64,000 bases of DNA, from assembly GCA_958295665.1 (NCBI GenBank), contig OY282558.1, forward strand, positions 50,103,389 to 50,167,388, written 5' to 3'. The DNA comes from Tipula vernalis (taxonomy: Eukaryota; Arthropoda; Insecta; Diptera; Tipulidae). A model generated the notes under the pieces. It was given only the letters and a program-made list of their open reading frames with translations, was not told the origin of the DNA and did no database searches. This document shows positions 53,796-64,000 of this stretch, piece by piece; position 1 is the first letter of the stretch, and each line of letters opens with the position of its first letter. A program made the position numbers and the translations under genes.

Positions 53796-55766
53796 ATCGT
53801 ACTAGTTTTTTTCTTATTGGGGTGTGAGATATTGTTGACAAATCACGTTAAATTAATTATAATAAAGTACAGTGCTCTTAAATTTAAATAAATTATTATT
53901 GAAGAGTTGTAACACACCATAATTTATAGATCATATTGGGCTCATTCGATCGTCATACACCTGAAATGGTCGCCAAAACGCTGTTTCGAGGTGTGTTTTT
54001 TACGATCCTATAAGTTTCATACCCTTCATATTGTCTCCAAAGTACCACCAATTCACATGAGATGGCTTCATTCAAATCATTCATTTGAACATTGTAAGAG
54101 TCGAACAAAGCTAGCTTCTCTTCCGATAATATCTCGTACTGATGATGTGCCTTAAATCCCAATAATATTTAAGACGCAATAATAATAAAATCCTTCACAA
54201 AGGGCTTTGATCTAAATTAACCAAGAGGTTCATTCATGAAATATGTACCTTTGTTTAATACCATACCCATTCAACGTGAGATAAGGGATATGTGCTCCCC
54301 AAGCAAAAATTATTTTACTCAAACTGCTAATTAGATTATAAGTTATAAGATTTGTACGTTCTTCGGTTTTTCTTGACTTGTCAAATTTCTCGCAGCCCCT
54401 ACAGCACGAGGGCCCGAATACATTGAACCTATATTTCACCTCCTTCACCTTCGTCTTTCTTAAAGAAGCAGAGTTCGATGACTCCAATAACCTTCAATCC
54501 ACAACGGACGCTGTAAGATCTTTGGTTCATCTAAAAATTCACTTCGTCGCTGAAAGTGATTTTGTAGCCGAAATTAGGGTTAACATATACTCAACATTAT
54601 TGAATGCGCATCCCATTTGCTGTACACGCAATCCTCATGCTTCAAATCACAACTGTTTATCGTACAGTATCGATTAGTGAACCGTAGGGCATTATCTTGG
54701 TATTCGGAAATTGTTGTTGGTGTACTATACGGAAATTGTTTTACCTAATTATCCAAAATTAATGCTAAAAAGAAATTCATCAATGCGCCTTGGTACAGTA
54801 ATCAGCACTTAAAAGTGTAGTATCCGATTTTTAGGGCGTTGTTCGTTTTTATATTTTTTGTATTTTTTGTTATTTTTTTCCAAGCTGATAATATAAAAAA
54901 GAAAAAATTGTATGCAAGTAACGTTAACATATTTATGTACATCATATGTAAAATAATTGCTGATAGTGATAAGCATTTAAATTAGCATGTACAGCAAAGG
55001 GCGTACCCGCAACGGCAATGAACTATAATGCCTATAAACAACTACTTCTGTATACTTCTCCAAAAGAGCCAAAAAAAATGTAATATCTTCATGCTTAGCC
55101 GCAGAGAGATAAGAAAATTATCTTTGTGTAATTATTTAATTCACGCACCAATCCGATACCGGACATTTATCGCTTGAACATAAATATTTTGTTATGCAGA
55201 CTGATATTTGAATGGAATAATTCATATAAATCAAACTATTTATAAATTCATGTTTTTGATTTGTTTTTGAGCTGTTATCACTTTAATTAAACAAAAATAA
55301 ACGAACATTTATAATTAGGTTTATTAATTTGATAGATATACATAATTCTGGCGGATTTTTTTTTTGTTTAGATTAGGTATTTTATGGCCTGTTCTGAGTA
55401 ATTGAAGCAGATTTGATAATTGCAATTAGCAAGACTGAATTGCTCATTTTGAAGGTTAATTCAAACGATGTTTATTTACCACATCTTGGTTCATTTCCTT
55501 TTGTCATTATTCGTACCATATATAACGTCGTTTTCATCGGTCATAAATTTTCTATTTTTAATTTAATGTGATGATGATAAAAAAGATGGTATCCGCGTGT
55601 TACACATTTTATGAGCTCACAGCATTATTTTTAGATAACAATCTGATCAATGTTGTTACAGTAAATTACACCAGTTCGTCTATTGAAGAAACATTTTAGA
55701 CGTATTTTTTGAGAATAATAATTTGTCATCTTGGTAAAATGATGCTCCAAATTGTCTTAAAGTAAA
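53796..55766. other. AT-rich DNA with two unassigned minus-strand frames
   Basis: 53953-54162 (-) reads ILSEEKLALFDSYNVQMNDL with NEAISCELVVLWRQYEGYET, which looks more protein-like than average. 54230-54487 (-) follows in another frame. I do not recognise either and see no splice context that joins them. The rest is AT-rich. Confidence 0.35.
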
Positions 55767-55880
55767 TCAAAGAAGCTTGTACGACGACGACTTTCTTTCG
55801 ACTCGCTTCTTTAAAATTGCAAAATTATTTTCTATTGGGTTCAAATCGGAAGCTATTTCCGGGCCAGCTCTTTTCTTCAC
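55767..55880 (-). pseudogene. Tc1-type transposase C-terminal fragment
   Basis: The minus strand reads PEIASDLNPIENNFAILKKR then VERKSSSYKLL. SDLNPIEN--W--LKR-V is the conserved end of Tc1-like DDE transposases, where the final catalytic residue lies just after PIEN (N-F here instead of N-W). The preceding 60 residues in the same frame (to 56051) do not look like Tc1 and their origin is unknown. Only a stub remains and no terminal repeats were found. Confidence 0.55.
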
Positions 55881-56270
55881 CTGTTTGTATAGGTCGAGTG
55901 TAGTAGGTTCATTATTATATTCGATGTCGTTCAATTTCAACATCTCTCTTAAACTATTTTGATCATTACGGTATACGCAATCTCCAGTAATATCAACATT
56001 TAAATCCAAATTGAAAATTGACGATTCCAAAAAGCTATCTATGTAACTCAATTTTCATGACTACTCGCAAACTAAAGCAAACACCGAGCAAGTTGGTCTA
56101 TTAAACAGTTTTGGTTGTCCTCTCACTAATGGCACAGAAATTTCGCGCAAATATGATAAACGAAGCCGTGAACAAAGCAATGTGTGCCCCGCTCCGACTT
56201 CCCATCGATCTGTCTGAATTTTTTTATATTTACCACAATCTAAAATTTTGCTCACTTGAAATGCTATTGC

Positions 56271-57240
56271 TCACCAGGACAAGACAATTGTTGAATCATA
56301 TAAAATTATCTTCCCAACATTTATCTTGAGAGACGCTACCAAATTTTGAGCCAACTTTACAAGAAGGAAGATCGCAGTCAATTCTAGTTTCGGTAAAGCT
56401 TTTAAGTGAGCCACCCCAGATTTACTACGCAAAAGATTTATAACTATACTACCATCACTACTCTTGCAACGAACATATATGTATGTACGTGCACCATACG
56501 CTTGTATTTCTATATCACTAACGTTTTCTCGGATGTGCCAGTATCCCAATCCAGTTTTTCTATCCATAGTTTCTGAATAAGAATTTTCGCGCTTACAATT
56601 ACTGCTCCTAATAGCCCTAATGGATCAAACAAACTACTAATTCCGTTACGGTTAACCAACATAAACCTAAGGTTTTAATCGTTTCGTTGATATCCAATTC
56701 ACTAGGATCTCCTCGATTCTCCATTGGAATATGGTTTAATAATTCCTTCGAATTTGAGTACCACTCTCTTAAAGTAACAGTCTGCCGCTCGCAAATCTTC
56801 AAATCATCACTGAAATTTTCTCTCAAATAAATTTTATTGGAAATGAATCCAATTTAACCATCCTAATATATTTTCGAGATATCGGTTGCAATCTCTATTG
56901 GACCTACCATTACCCGATCATTTAACGAATACTGAGAGGAAGATTTTGCCGAAGCATTAAAAACAACTCTACATTTAGTTGTGGAATTGCTAGGCCGCAA
57001 TACAGCCAAATGATCAAAGTTTCTTATGGCCCGTCGACTCATATTCTCTCATGAACTCGATATATTGCTTTTTTAATTCGACATCCTTACTTAATTTTTC
57101 CACTATCATCTTGAATCGATGAAAAGCCATATTAAAAGAAAAAAATCCAAAGTGTTTCAAGCATATCTGAGATGGGGGCATGCAGTACATGAATTTAAAA
57201 CTATTCGCCTGCAACAAAATGGTTTCCATGGTCTAAAAAC
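56271..57240 (-). pseudogene. BEL/Pao retrotransposon pol relic
   Basis: In minus-strand order. 57229-57014: FMREYESTGHKKL, the EY---GH block of Pao RT. 57010-56880: AVLRPSNSTTKCRVVFNASA then SLNDRVMVGP, the conserved S-TTK-RVVFDAS---G-SLND-L--GP block. 56826-56617: LREWYSNSKELLNHIP and LDINETIKTLGLCW, the region preceding the peptidase A17 domain. 56567-56271: TGLGYWHIRENVSD, then AYGARTYI, VAHLKALPKLELTAIFLLVK and YDSTIVLSW, the RNase H-like Pao block (AYGA-VY, PRLEL-AALL, SDSTI-L-W). The YVDD part is deleted and stops are frequent. No LTR was recognised. Confidence 0.8.
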
Positions 57241-57789
57241 GTGCACTCTACAGTCTCTCGTTCAATTTTTGTTTCTTTGTATATTATAACGATAAAAGGA
57301 ATGAACTAAATAATGAAAGTGTGACTCCTATCACACGTTACAATTTAAAACGTAGTCAAAGAAGTCTCTTTATGGCTATTGGAACAGTTACGGCTGTAAA
57401 TCAACGGCTTTTTACACAAAAATGATAAAACAAATGAATTTTTGGCTTTACAAAACACAACAGACTCAGTTTAATCGTTTCGGCCCAAACATTTATTTCA
57501 AGTCAGCAAACCCCCCCCTGATGGGATCAAGTGAGCTTGTAACATTTTTACAAAATAGTCTTGATGTTCACATGACAGATTAAATGTTTTACAAAAACTA
57601 TGTCGAGAAGTAAGGAATCCCTTTTCTCAGTTTTAATTCTTTCTTTGGAAATTCCACTCAAACTTTCGATTGAATCGTTCAAACCTACTAAGATACAATG
57701 AACAGTTTTGTTCTCAGTTTGATCAAATCCGTTTAACCAATCGACTAAATCGAATATAACAGTTGGAATGATAGCTTTGAAGAACTAGC
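57241..57789. other. AT-rich DNA, no gene supported
   Basis: May include distal BEL/Pao sequence, but nothing is recognisable. Confidence 0.35.
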
Positions 57790-58265
57790 CCAAAACTCCA
57801 TGATTTCGGAATAGAAATTTTTCATTCAAAGCCAAAGACTTTTTAAATTTTTCATTCAAAGCTCTAGACTCTTTAAATTTTTTTCGACTTTGAAAATTTT
57901 GCGTTCTAAGCTTGAATCTTTAAATTTTCCATTCACTTTAATATTTTAGTTAAAGCACGACTCTGTAGATTTTTTATTCAAAGCTCAACCCTTTAAAATT
58001 TAATTCCAAGCTTGGGCCTTTTACATTTTTCACTCAAAACTCGACTCCTTAAATGTTTCTTTTTCAAGTTCCTTAAATTTGTGTCACTCAGAGCTTAGGC
58101 CTTCAAATTTCTCATTCAAAGCTTGGCCCTTTACATATTTAATTCGATGCTCGACTCTTTACATTTTCAATTCGAAACTTCGCATTTTTTTTTATAAATT
58201 TGATTCAAAGCTCAATATTATTTTAGTAGTCAACTTACACTTTTTCAAATTTATAGCGAAATCGA
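57790..58265. repeat. Minisatellite with ~30-bp unit around TTTTTCATTCAAAGCTC
   Basis: The words tttttcattcaaagc, gactc(c/t)tta, cctttaaa and ttcattcaaagct recur about 12-14 times with strong divergence and variable spacing. The open frame 58079-58312 is its translation. Confidence 0.75.
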
Positions 58266-58359
58266 AATTTGGAAATAAATTTCGCAATATAAAAGCTTTG
58301 AACACGAAGTGAAAGTTTAACTGAGTTTAGGAAGTGGGAATCTAGCTTTAACTAGAACG

Positions 58360-61300
58360 TAACAGTTTGGTTTTGGTTTAAATTTTAAGTTTAAGTTTAA
58401 CTTAAAATTTAAAGTTTTTAGATTAGACTAAAAATTAGAATATTTGGTTTGAATTTTCTGTTCATTTAATATTCCGGTTGGTTTAGAAGTCAAACTTAGG
58501 TTGAATAACAACCTAATTTCCGGTTTGACCAGAAATTAAAATTTCAATTGAATTAGAAATTGGACCAGAAATTTTCGTTGGACTAAAAATTTAGATTAAA
58601 CTTGAAATTTAAAATTGGCCTGTTTCAATTTGAATTTGCGATTGGACTAGAAACATGAACTTTTTAGAGATCATAAGGAATTTGAAATTTAAGGTTATTA
58701 AGAATTTAAACTTTAGGTTAGAAATTTGAATTTTCTGTGAGACTAAAAATTTGAAATTTTTGTGAACCAAAAATTTGAAATCTAGGTTGGACTAAAAATT
58801 GGAAATTTCCGTTTTACTAGAAGTTTGAATTTTTGTTGTACTAGAAGTTCAAAATTTTGGTTCAGAAAATAACAAAGAAGCAACAAACTTTAGTTTGTTT
58901 AGAAGTTTGGAATTCCAGTTTAACTAAAAATTTACAATTAATGTTTGACTATAAATTTCAAGTTTAGGTGGGACTAGAAATTTGAATTTTATGTTTGAAT
59001 TTTTGAAATTTAGGATGGGCTAGACTTTGAAATTGAGATTGTACTAAAAATTGGTAAGTAAGTTGTAAAAGAAATTTGTAATTTCGATTGGACTAGAAAT
59101 TTGAAATTTAGGTAGCACAAAAATTATTAAATTTTGATTGGTTAAACAAAAGTTCGAAATTTTGGTTGATTTGGAAATTCAAAATTTTGGTTGGCTTACC
59201 TGTTTAAAATTTTGATTAGTTTACAAGTATGAAGTTTTTAGTTGGCTTAGAAGTTTCAAATATTTGGTTGGCTTAGAAGTTTCAAATTTTTGGTTGGCTT
59301 AGAAGTTTGAAATTTTTGGTTGACTTAGAAGTTTGAAATTTTTGGTTGGTTAGAAGTTGGCTTAGAAGTTTGGTTGGCTTAGAAGTTTGAAAATGTTGGT
59401 TGGTCTAGAAGTTTGAAATATTTGGTTGGCTTAAAAGTTTGGAATTTTTGGTTGGCTTAGAAGTTTGAAATTTTTGGTTGGCTTAGAAGTTTGAAATTTT
59501 AGGTTGGCTTAGAAGTTTGAAATTTTTGGTTGGCTTAGAAGTTTGAAATTTTTGATTGGCTTAGAAGTTTCAAAATTTTGGTTGGCTTAGAAGTTTACAA
59601 TTTTTGATTAGCTTAGAAGTTCCAAATTATTGGTTGGCTTAGAAGTTTGAAATGTTTGGTTGGTTTAGAAGTTTGGTTGGCTTAGAAGTTTGAAATTGTT
59701 GGTTGGCTTAGAAGCTTGGAGCTTTTGATTAGCTTAGAAGTTGCAAATTTTTGGTTGGCTTAGATGTTTCAAATTTTTGGTTGGCTTAGAGGTTTGAAAT
59801 ATTTGGTTGGCTTAGAAATTTGAAATTTTTGGTTGGCTTAAAAGTTTGAAATTTTTGGTTGACTTAGAAGTTTGAAATTTTTGGTTGGTTAGAAGTTGGC
59901 TTAAAAGTTTGGTTGGCTTAGAAGTTTGAAAATTTTGGTTGGTTTAGAAGTTTGAAATATTTGTTTGGCTTAGAAGTTTGAAATTTTTAATTGGCTTAGA
60001 AGTTTGGAATTTTTGGTTGGCTTAGAAGTTCCAAATTTTTGGTTGGCTTAAAAGTTTGAAATTTTTGGTTGACTTAGAAGTTTGAAATTTTTGGTTGGCT
60101 TAGAAGTTTGAAATTTTTGGTTGGCTTAGAAGTTTGAAATTTTTGGTTGGTTTTGAAGTTGGCTTAGAAGTTTGGTTGGCTTAGAAGTTTGAAAATTTTG
60201 GTTGGTTTAGAAGTTTGAAATATTTGTTTGGCTTAGAAGTTTGAAATTTTTAGTTGAAGTTTGAAATTTTTGGTTGACTTAGAAGTTTGGAATTTTTGGT
60301 TGGCTTAGAAGTTTCAAATTTTTGGTTGGCTTAGAAGTTTGAAATTTTTGGTTGAAGTTTGAAATTTTAGGTTGGCTTAGAAGTTTGAAATGTTTGGTTG
60401 GCTTAGAAGTTTGGAATTTTTAGTTGGCTTAGAAGTTTGAAATTTTTGGTTGGCTTAGAAGTTTGAAATTTTTGATTGGCTTAAAAGTTTGAAATTTTTG
60501 GTTGGCTTAGAAGTTTGAAATTTTTGGTTGGCTTACAAGTTTCAAATTTTTGATTGGCTTAGAAGTTTAGAATTTTTGGTTGGCTTAGAAGTTTCAAATT
60601 TTTGGTTGGCTTAGAAGTTTGAAATTTTTGGTTTTCGTAGAAGTTTGAAATTTTTGGTTGGCTTACAAGTTTAAAATTTTGGTTGGCTTAGAAATTTGAA
60701 ATTTTTGGTTAGTTTAGAAGTTTGAAATATTTGGTTGGCTTAGAAATTTGAGATTGTTGGTTGGCTTAGAAGTTTGAAACTTTTGGTTGGTTTGAAGTTG
60801 GCTTAGAAGTTTGGTTTGTTTAGAAGTTTGAAAATTTTGGTTGGTTTAGAAGTTTGAAATATTTGGTAGGCTTAGAAGTTTGAAATTTTTGATTGGCTTG
60901 GAAGTTTAGAATTTTTGATTAGCTTAGAAGTTCCAAATTATTGGTTGGCCTAGAAGTTTGAAATTTTTGGTTGGCTTAGGTGTGTCAAATTTTTGGTTGG
61001 CTTAGAAGTTTAAAATTTTTGGTTGGCTTATAAGTTTCAAATTTTTGATTGGCTTAGAAGTTTTAAATCTTTGGTTGGCTTACAAGTTTAAAATTTTGGT
61101 TGGCTTAGAAATTTGAAATTTTTGGTTGACTTAGAAGTTTAAATTTTTGGATGGTTTAGAAGTTTGAAATTTTTGCTTGGCTTAGAAGTTTGAAATTTTT
61201 GGTTGGCTTAGAAGTTTAGAATTTTTGATTAGCTTTGAAGTTCCAAATTATTGGTTGGCTTAAAAGTTTCAAATTTTTGTTGCCTTAGAAGTTTTAAATT

Positions 61301-61795
61301 TTAGGTTGGCTTAGAAGTTTGAAATTTTTGATTGGCTTAGAAGTTTGAAATTTTTGATTGGCTTACAAGTGTAAAATTTTGGTTGGCTTAGAAATTTGAA
61401 ATTTTTGGTTTACTTAGAAGTTTGAAATTTTTGGATGGCTTAGAAATTTGAAATTTTTGGTTGACTTAGAAGTTTGAAATTTTTGGTTGGTTTTGAAGTT
61501 GGCTTAGAAGTTTGGTTGGTTTAGAATTTGAAAATTTTTGTTGGTTTAGAAGTTTGAAATTGTTGGTTGGCTTAGAAGTTTCAAATTTTTAGTTGGCTTA
61601 GAAGTTTGAAATTTTTGGATGACTTTGAAGTTTGAAATTTTTGCTTGGCTTGGAAGTTTGAAATTTTTGGTTAGCTTAGAAGTTTGAAATTTTTGGTTGG
61701 TTTAGAAGTTGGCTTAGAAGTTTGAAATTTTTGATTAGCTTAGAAGTTTGGAATTTTTGGTTGGCTTAGAAGTTTGAAATTTTTATTTCGCTTAG
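58360..61795. repeat. 26-bp satellite array with higher-order variants
   Basis: The unit contains GGTTGGCTTAGAAGTTTGAA and has a period of 26 bp. The homogeneous part runs from about 59160 to 61795 (roughly 100 units). 58360-59160 is a diverged edge with ggactagaaatttgaaattt-type units. Recurrent compound variants, in which gttggttagaagttggc is followed by ttagaagtttggttggc and then tttgaaaattttggttgg, start near 59345, 59890, 60145, 60790 and 61490, showing higher-order duplication. No gene is present. Confidence 0.92.
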
Positions 61796-64000
61796 AAATT
61801 CAAACTTTTGATAATTCGATTTCTTTCGGAATTATTCGAGTATATTCAAGTTTCTTGCTTACATTCGAAATTTGCAAGGCGAGTTACAGAACTAGTAGAG
61901 TTTTCCGAGGTTTTTATAGATTTTAATATTATTCGAGATTTTCTTTATTATTAGGATTTTCGAAATATGAGCACTCTATTAAATTTTCTTATAGAGTTTT
62001 CGAGATTAGGTTTATTTAAGTTAAAGTTGATTCGATTTTTTCTGGAATATTCGAATTTTAATGCGAATATCGCGGTTATTCTAGAATCCTAAGAGCGTAC
62101 AAGCTTTATCTTACTGTGTTCCAATAAACTTAGCAAGATTATTCGTGTTCCGTGAAATTTGTTATATCTTGTTACATAATTAGTGGTTTATCGAGAATTT
62201 TATTTTTATGCTTTCCACGGTTTGTTTATGTTTAGGTTACAAGTAGATACATTTAAGATTAGTAGTATATTGTGTTAGGTCACTTACATAGGACATTTTA
62301 CTGGGATATTTGAGATTTTCTGAGATATTTAGATGCGTGGTGGAATTTAGTATTTTGTCTTGGAACGTAAGTGAGTCCCTTTTGGGGCAATTAATATATT
62401 AAATACAACACGATAATTTTAGGTTCCCAAATTTTCATTCTGAGTTCTAAAACTTATTAGAAATAAAAGAAAATGTGTTACTGATTGTACATCAAAATTA
62501 TGTTATCTAAATAAGTGACGAATTGCTTTTGTAAAACATGTTTCGTTTGTTTTACCTGTTTTAGAAATGTCCAAAGAAACAATCATGAAACTTTGTCATA
62601 AAATAGTTGCAAAAGTGTTTTTTGACACTCTATAAATTTTATTCTCTCAGTCATCAAACCGTAATCGCATTTCCTGAGTTTTTATTTCTTTTAAACGAAC
62701 AAAACTCCCATATGAGAAATTTGTCAACAAATCGAAATTCGAGTACGTCTTATCGTACTATTCGGACGAAATTTATTTTTGGTTTTTAGCGAATTTCGGT
62801 TGTGGACAATTTCGATTGTTAAATATTTTCATTCGTGAATATTTTCGTGTGAGTAGCATTAATTAAGAATTAATTTAATTTTCTAAATAAAATTTCGAAT
62901 GAAAGCCCATCTACATATATACTCTTGTAATAAGCACAAACTAAAATTCTTCGCAAGTCATCGCATATAAAAATCAATTACGTACATTTTATGTGCAATC
63001 AAATCAATCGATCGATCGATAGTCATATAAATAAATCAATTATTGGTTACTTAATTAGTATTCAAAATCAATAATTTAAAATTGATATTTAAAATGAATT
63101 CTATTTTTATCCAACAAATGTACAAATACGAGAGAGTTGATTCATCAATGCCCGCCTATATATGCGCACACATTTATGAGTATATACAGCCGGTTTCATT
63201 GAACTCTGTCGACAATGCCATATTTAACCCTCCAGATGTGCTAAGGTACTAGGAACAGTATTTGTATAAAATTCGCTATTTGTTTAAAAGTCTCACGAGG
63301 AATTGCATTTGGTCCAACAAAAATGTCAAAAGAAAAAAAAAATTATTTAAATAAAATTCTGATGGGTTCATTTCAAACTGCGCTTGTGTATAAAATTAAC
63401 AGAACCGGAAAAAAAAAAAGTTGGGGAAAAGTTTTTACGAAAGTATAAATTTATGTATGAATGGTAAAAGTCCAATTATATAGCAACATCAACAAAAAAA
63501 GTTTTTCTTGAAAATATGTACAATAATTATTGAATTACAGATGATTGGCATAATAGGGAAAATTGTGAAAATTTGAATTTTATTTTTCTATTTATTTTCA
63601 AACATGTATACATACTTAGTTCGGTTTCATGAAGACGCAATACAAATTTAAAATACCCAACCTTTAAATTTAAAGCATCGCCTCTTAACCTCTGTTTATA
63701 AATATCGGGCCTAAGAATTTACTCAGTTTTAAATTATTAAAGATTTTGGATGTTCCGTGGATAATCACTTAAGAATCACTGATTTACGACTTTAACATAC
63801 CGTGTGATGTGGGGATGAAGGTTTTCAGATTTGAAGGAGTATTTAATATTTTCCCGCTACACTAAACTCTTTCGTGTAAGTGGTTTTAATAATGGGGATG
63901 GGATGGTTAATTTTGTATTACTATGCTGTCACTTGTTTTATTTATTTCAAAATAAGAGTCGTAAAAAAGAAGAATTTACTCGAGTGAGTTTATTACCGTA
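61796..64000. other. AT-rich DNA beyond the satellite, no gene supported
   Basis: 61800-62060 holds diverged attattcgag and ttttcgaaat words like other patches in the window. The open frame 62607-62789 has no recognisable domain. A short ATCG repeat lies near 63008. The rest is AT-rich. Confidence 0.4.

Noticed and set aside
58360..61795. CRISPR array
   Set aside because: Contiguous 26-bp units without unique spacers in a eukaryotic context: a satellite.
62607..62789. 60-aa plus-strand ORF
   Set aside because: Chance frame with no recognisable features.

Overview
The window is AT-rich, intron- and repeat-dense eukaryotic DNA. It has no operons, no bacterial signals and no intact host gene. 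The mix of elements points to an insect, most likely a fly: a jockey-type LINE, Loa/R1-like LINEs with RNase H, Penelope, BEL/Pao, copia and Ty3 relics, piggyBac, pogo/Tigger, Tc1, Helitron and MULE pieces. A 60-bp GT-AG intron and many short runs such as ACATACATATGTATG also fit. The species is not identifiable by eye.

Layout. 1-740: Ty3/Gypsy protease-RT relic (-). 1.87-3.54 kb (-) and 3.54-5.04 kb (+): two decayed Loa/R1-like LINEs placed back to back. 5.37-5.71 kb: MITE-like inverted repeat built of short tandem units. 7.5-8.3 kb: GGTTGAGTT minisatellites. 11.08-11.30 kb: copia gag relic. 14.05-14.29 kb: small MITE candidate. 15.39-17.40 kb: LINE relic, R2/R4-like. 18.17-18.57 kb: pogo/Tigger transposase relic. 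21.72-22.68 kb: nested inverted repeats, the inner one with 85-bp perfect arms and a hammerhead-like core. 24.87-25.90 kb: Penelope RT plus GIY-YIG. 26.0-26.67 kb: 156-167-bp tandem array interrupted by a short retroposon-like insertion. 26.93-27.49 kb: another Loa/R1-like LINE. 30.33-30.88 kb: relic of an arthropod repeat-associated protein family.

33.55-48.80 kb is the most informative part. An approximately 1.2-kb unit is tandemly duplicated, and each copy serves as an empty-site reference for the other. Copy 1 is split by an 8.1-kb full-length jockey LINE (33910-42006, 11-bp target-site duplication), which itself contains a MULE (37306-38265, perfect 9-bp duplication) and a Helitron helicase relic (34.81-36.31 kb). 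Copy 2 is split by a piggyBac element (43732-46107, TTAA site) and by a 2308-bp TIR element (46424-48731, TTA site). That TIR element carries a THOC5-derived gene copy: start codon, intron, N-terminal third, C-terminal domain and poly(A) signal, with a large internal deletion and one nonsense codon. This is the strongest candidate for something undescribed: capture of a host mRNA-export gene by a PIF/Harbinger-like transposon.

49.12-50.09 kb is a nearly 1-kb hairpin (about 470-bp arms, 25-nt loop). 50.82-51.50 kb is a TIR candidate. 52.62-53.80 kb is a foldback composite. 55.77-57.24 kb holds Tc1 and BEL/Pao relics. 57.8-61.8 kb is minisatellite DNA, mainly a 26-bp satellite with higher-order structure. 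The remaining stretches are AT-rich DNA in which no gene can be supported.
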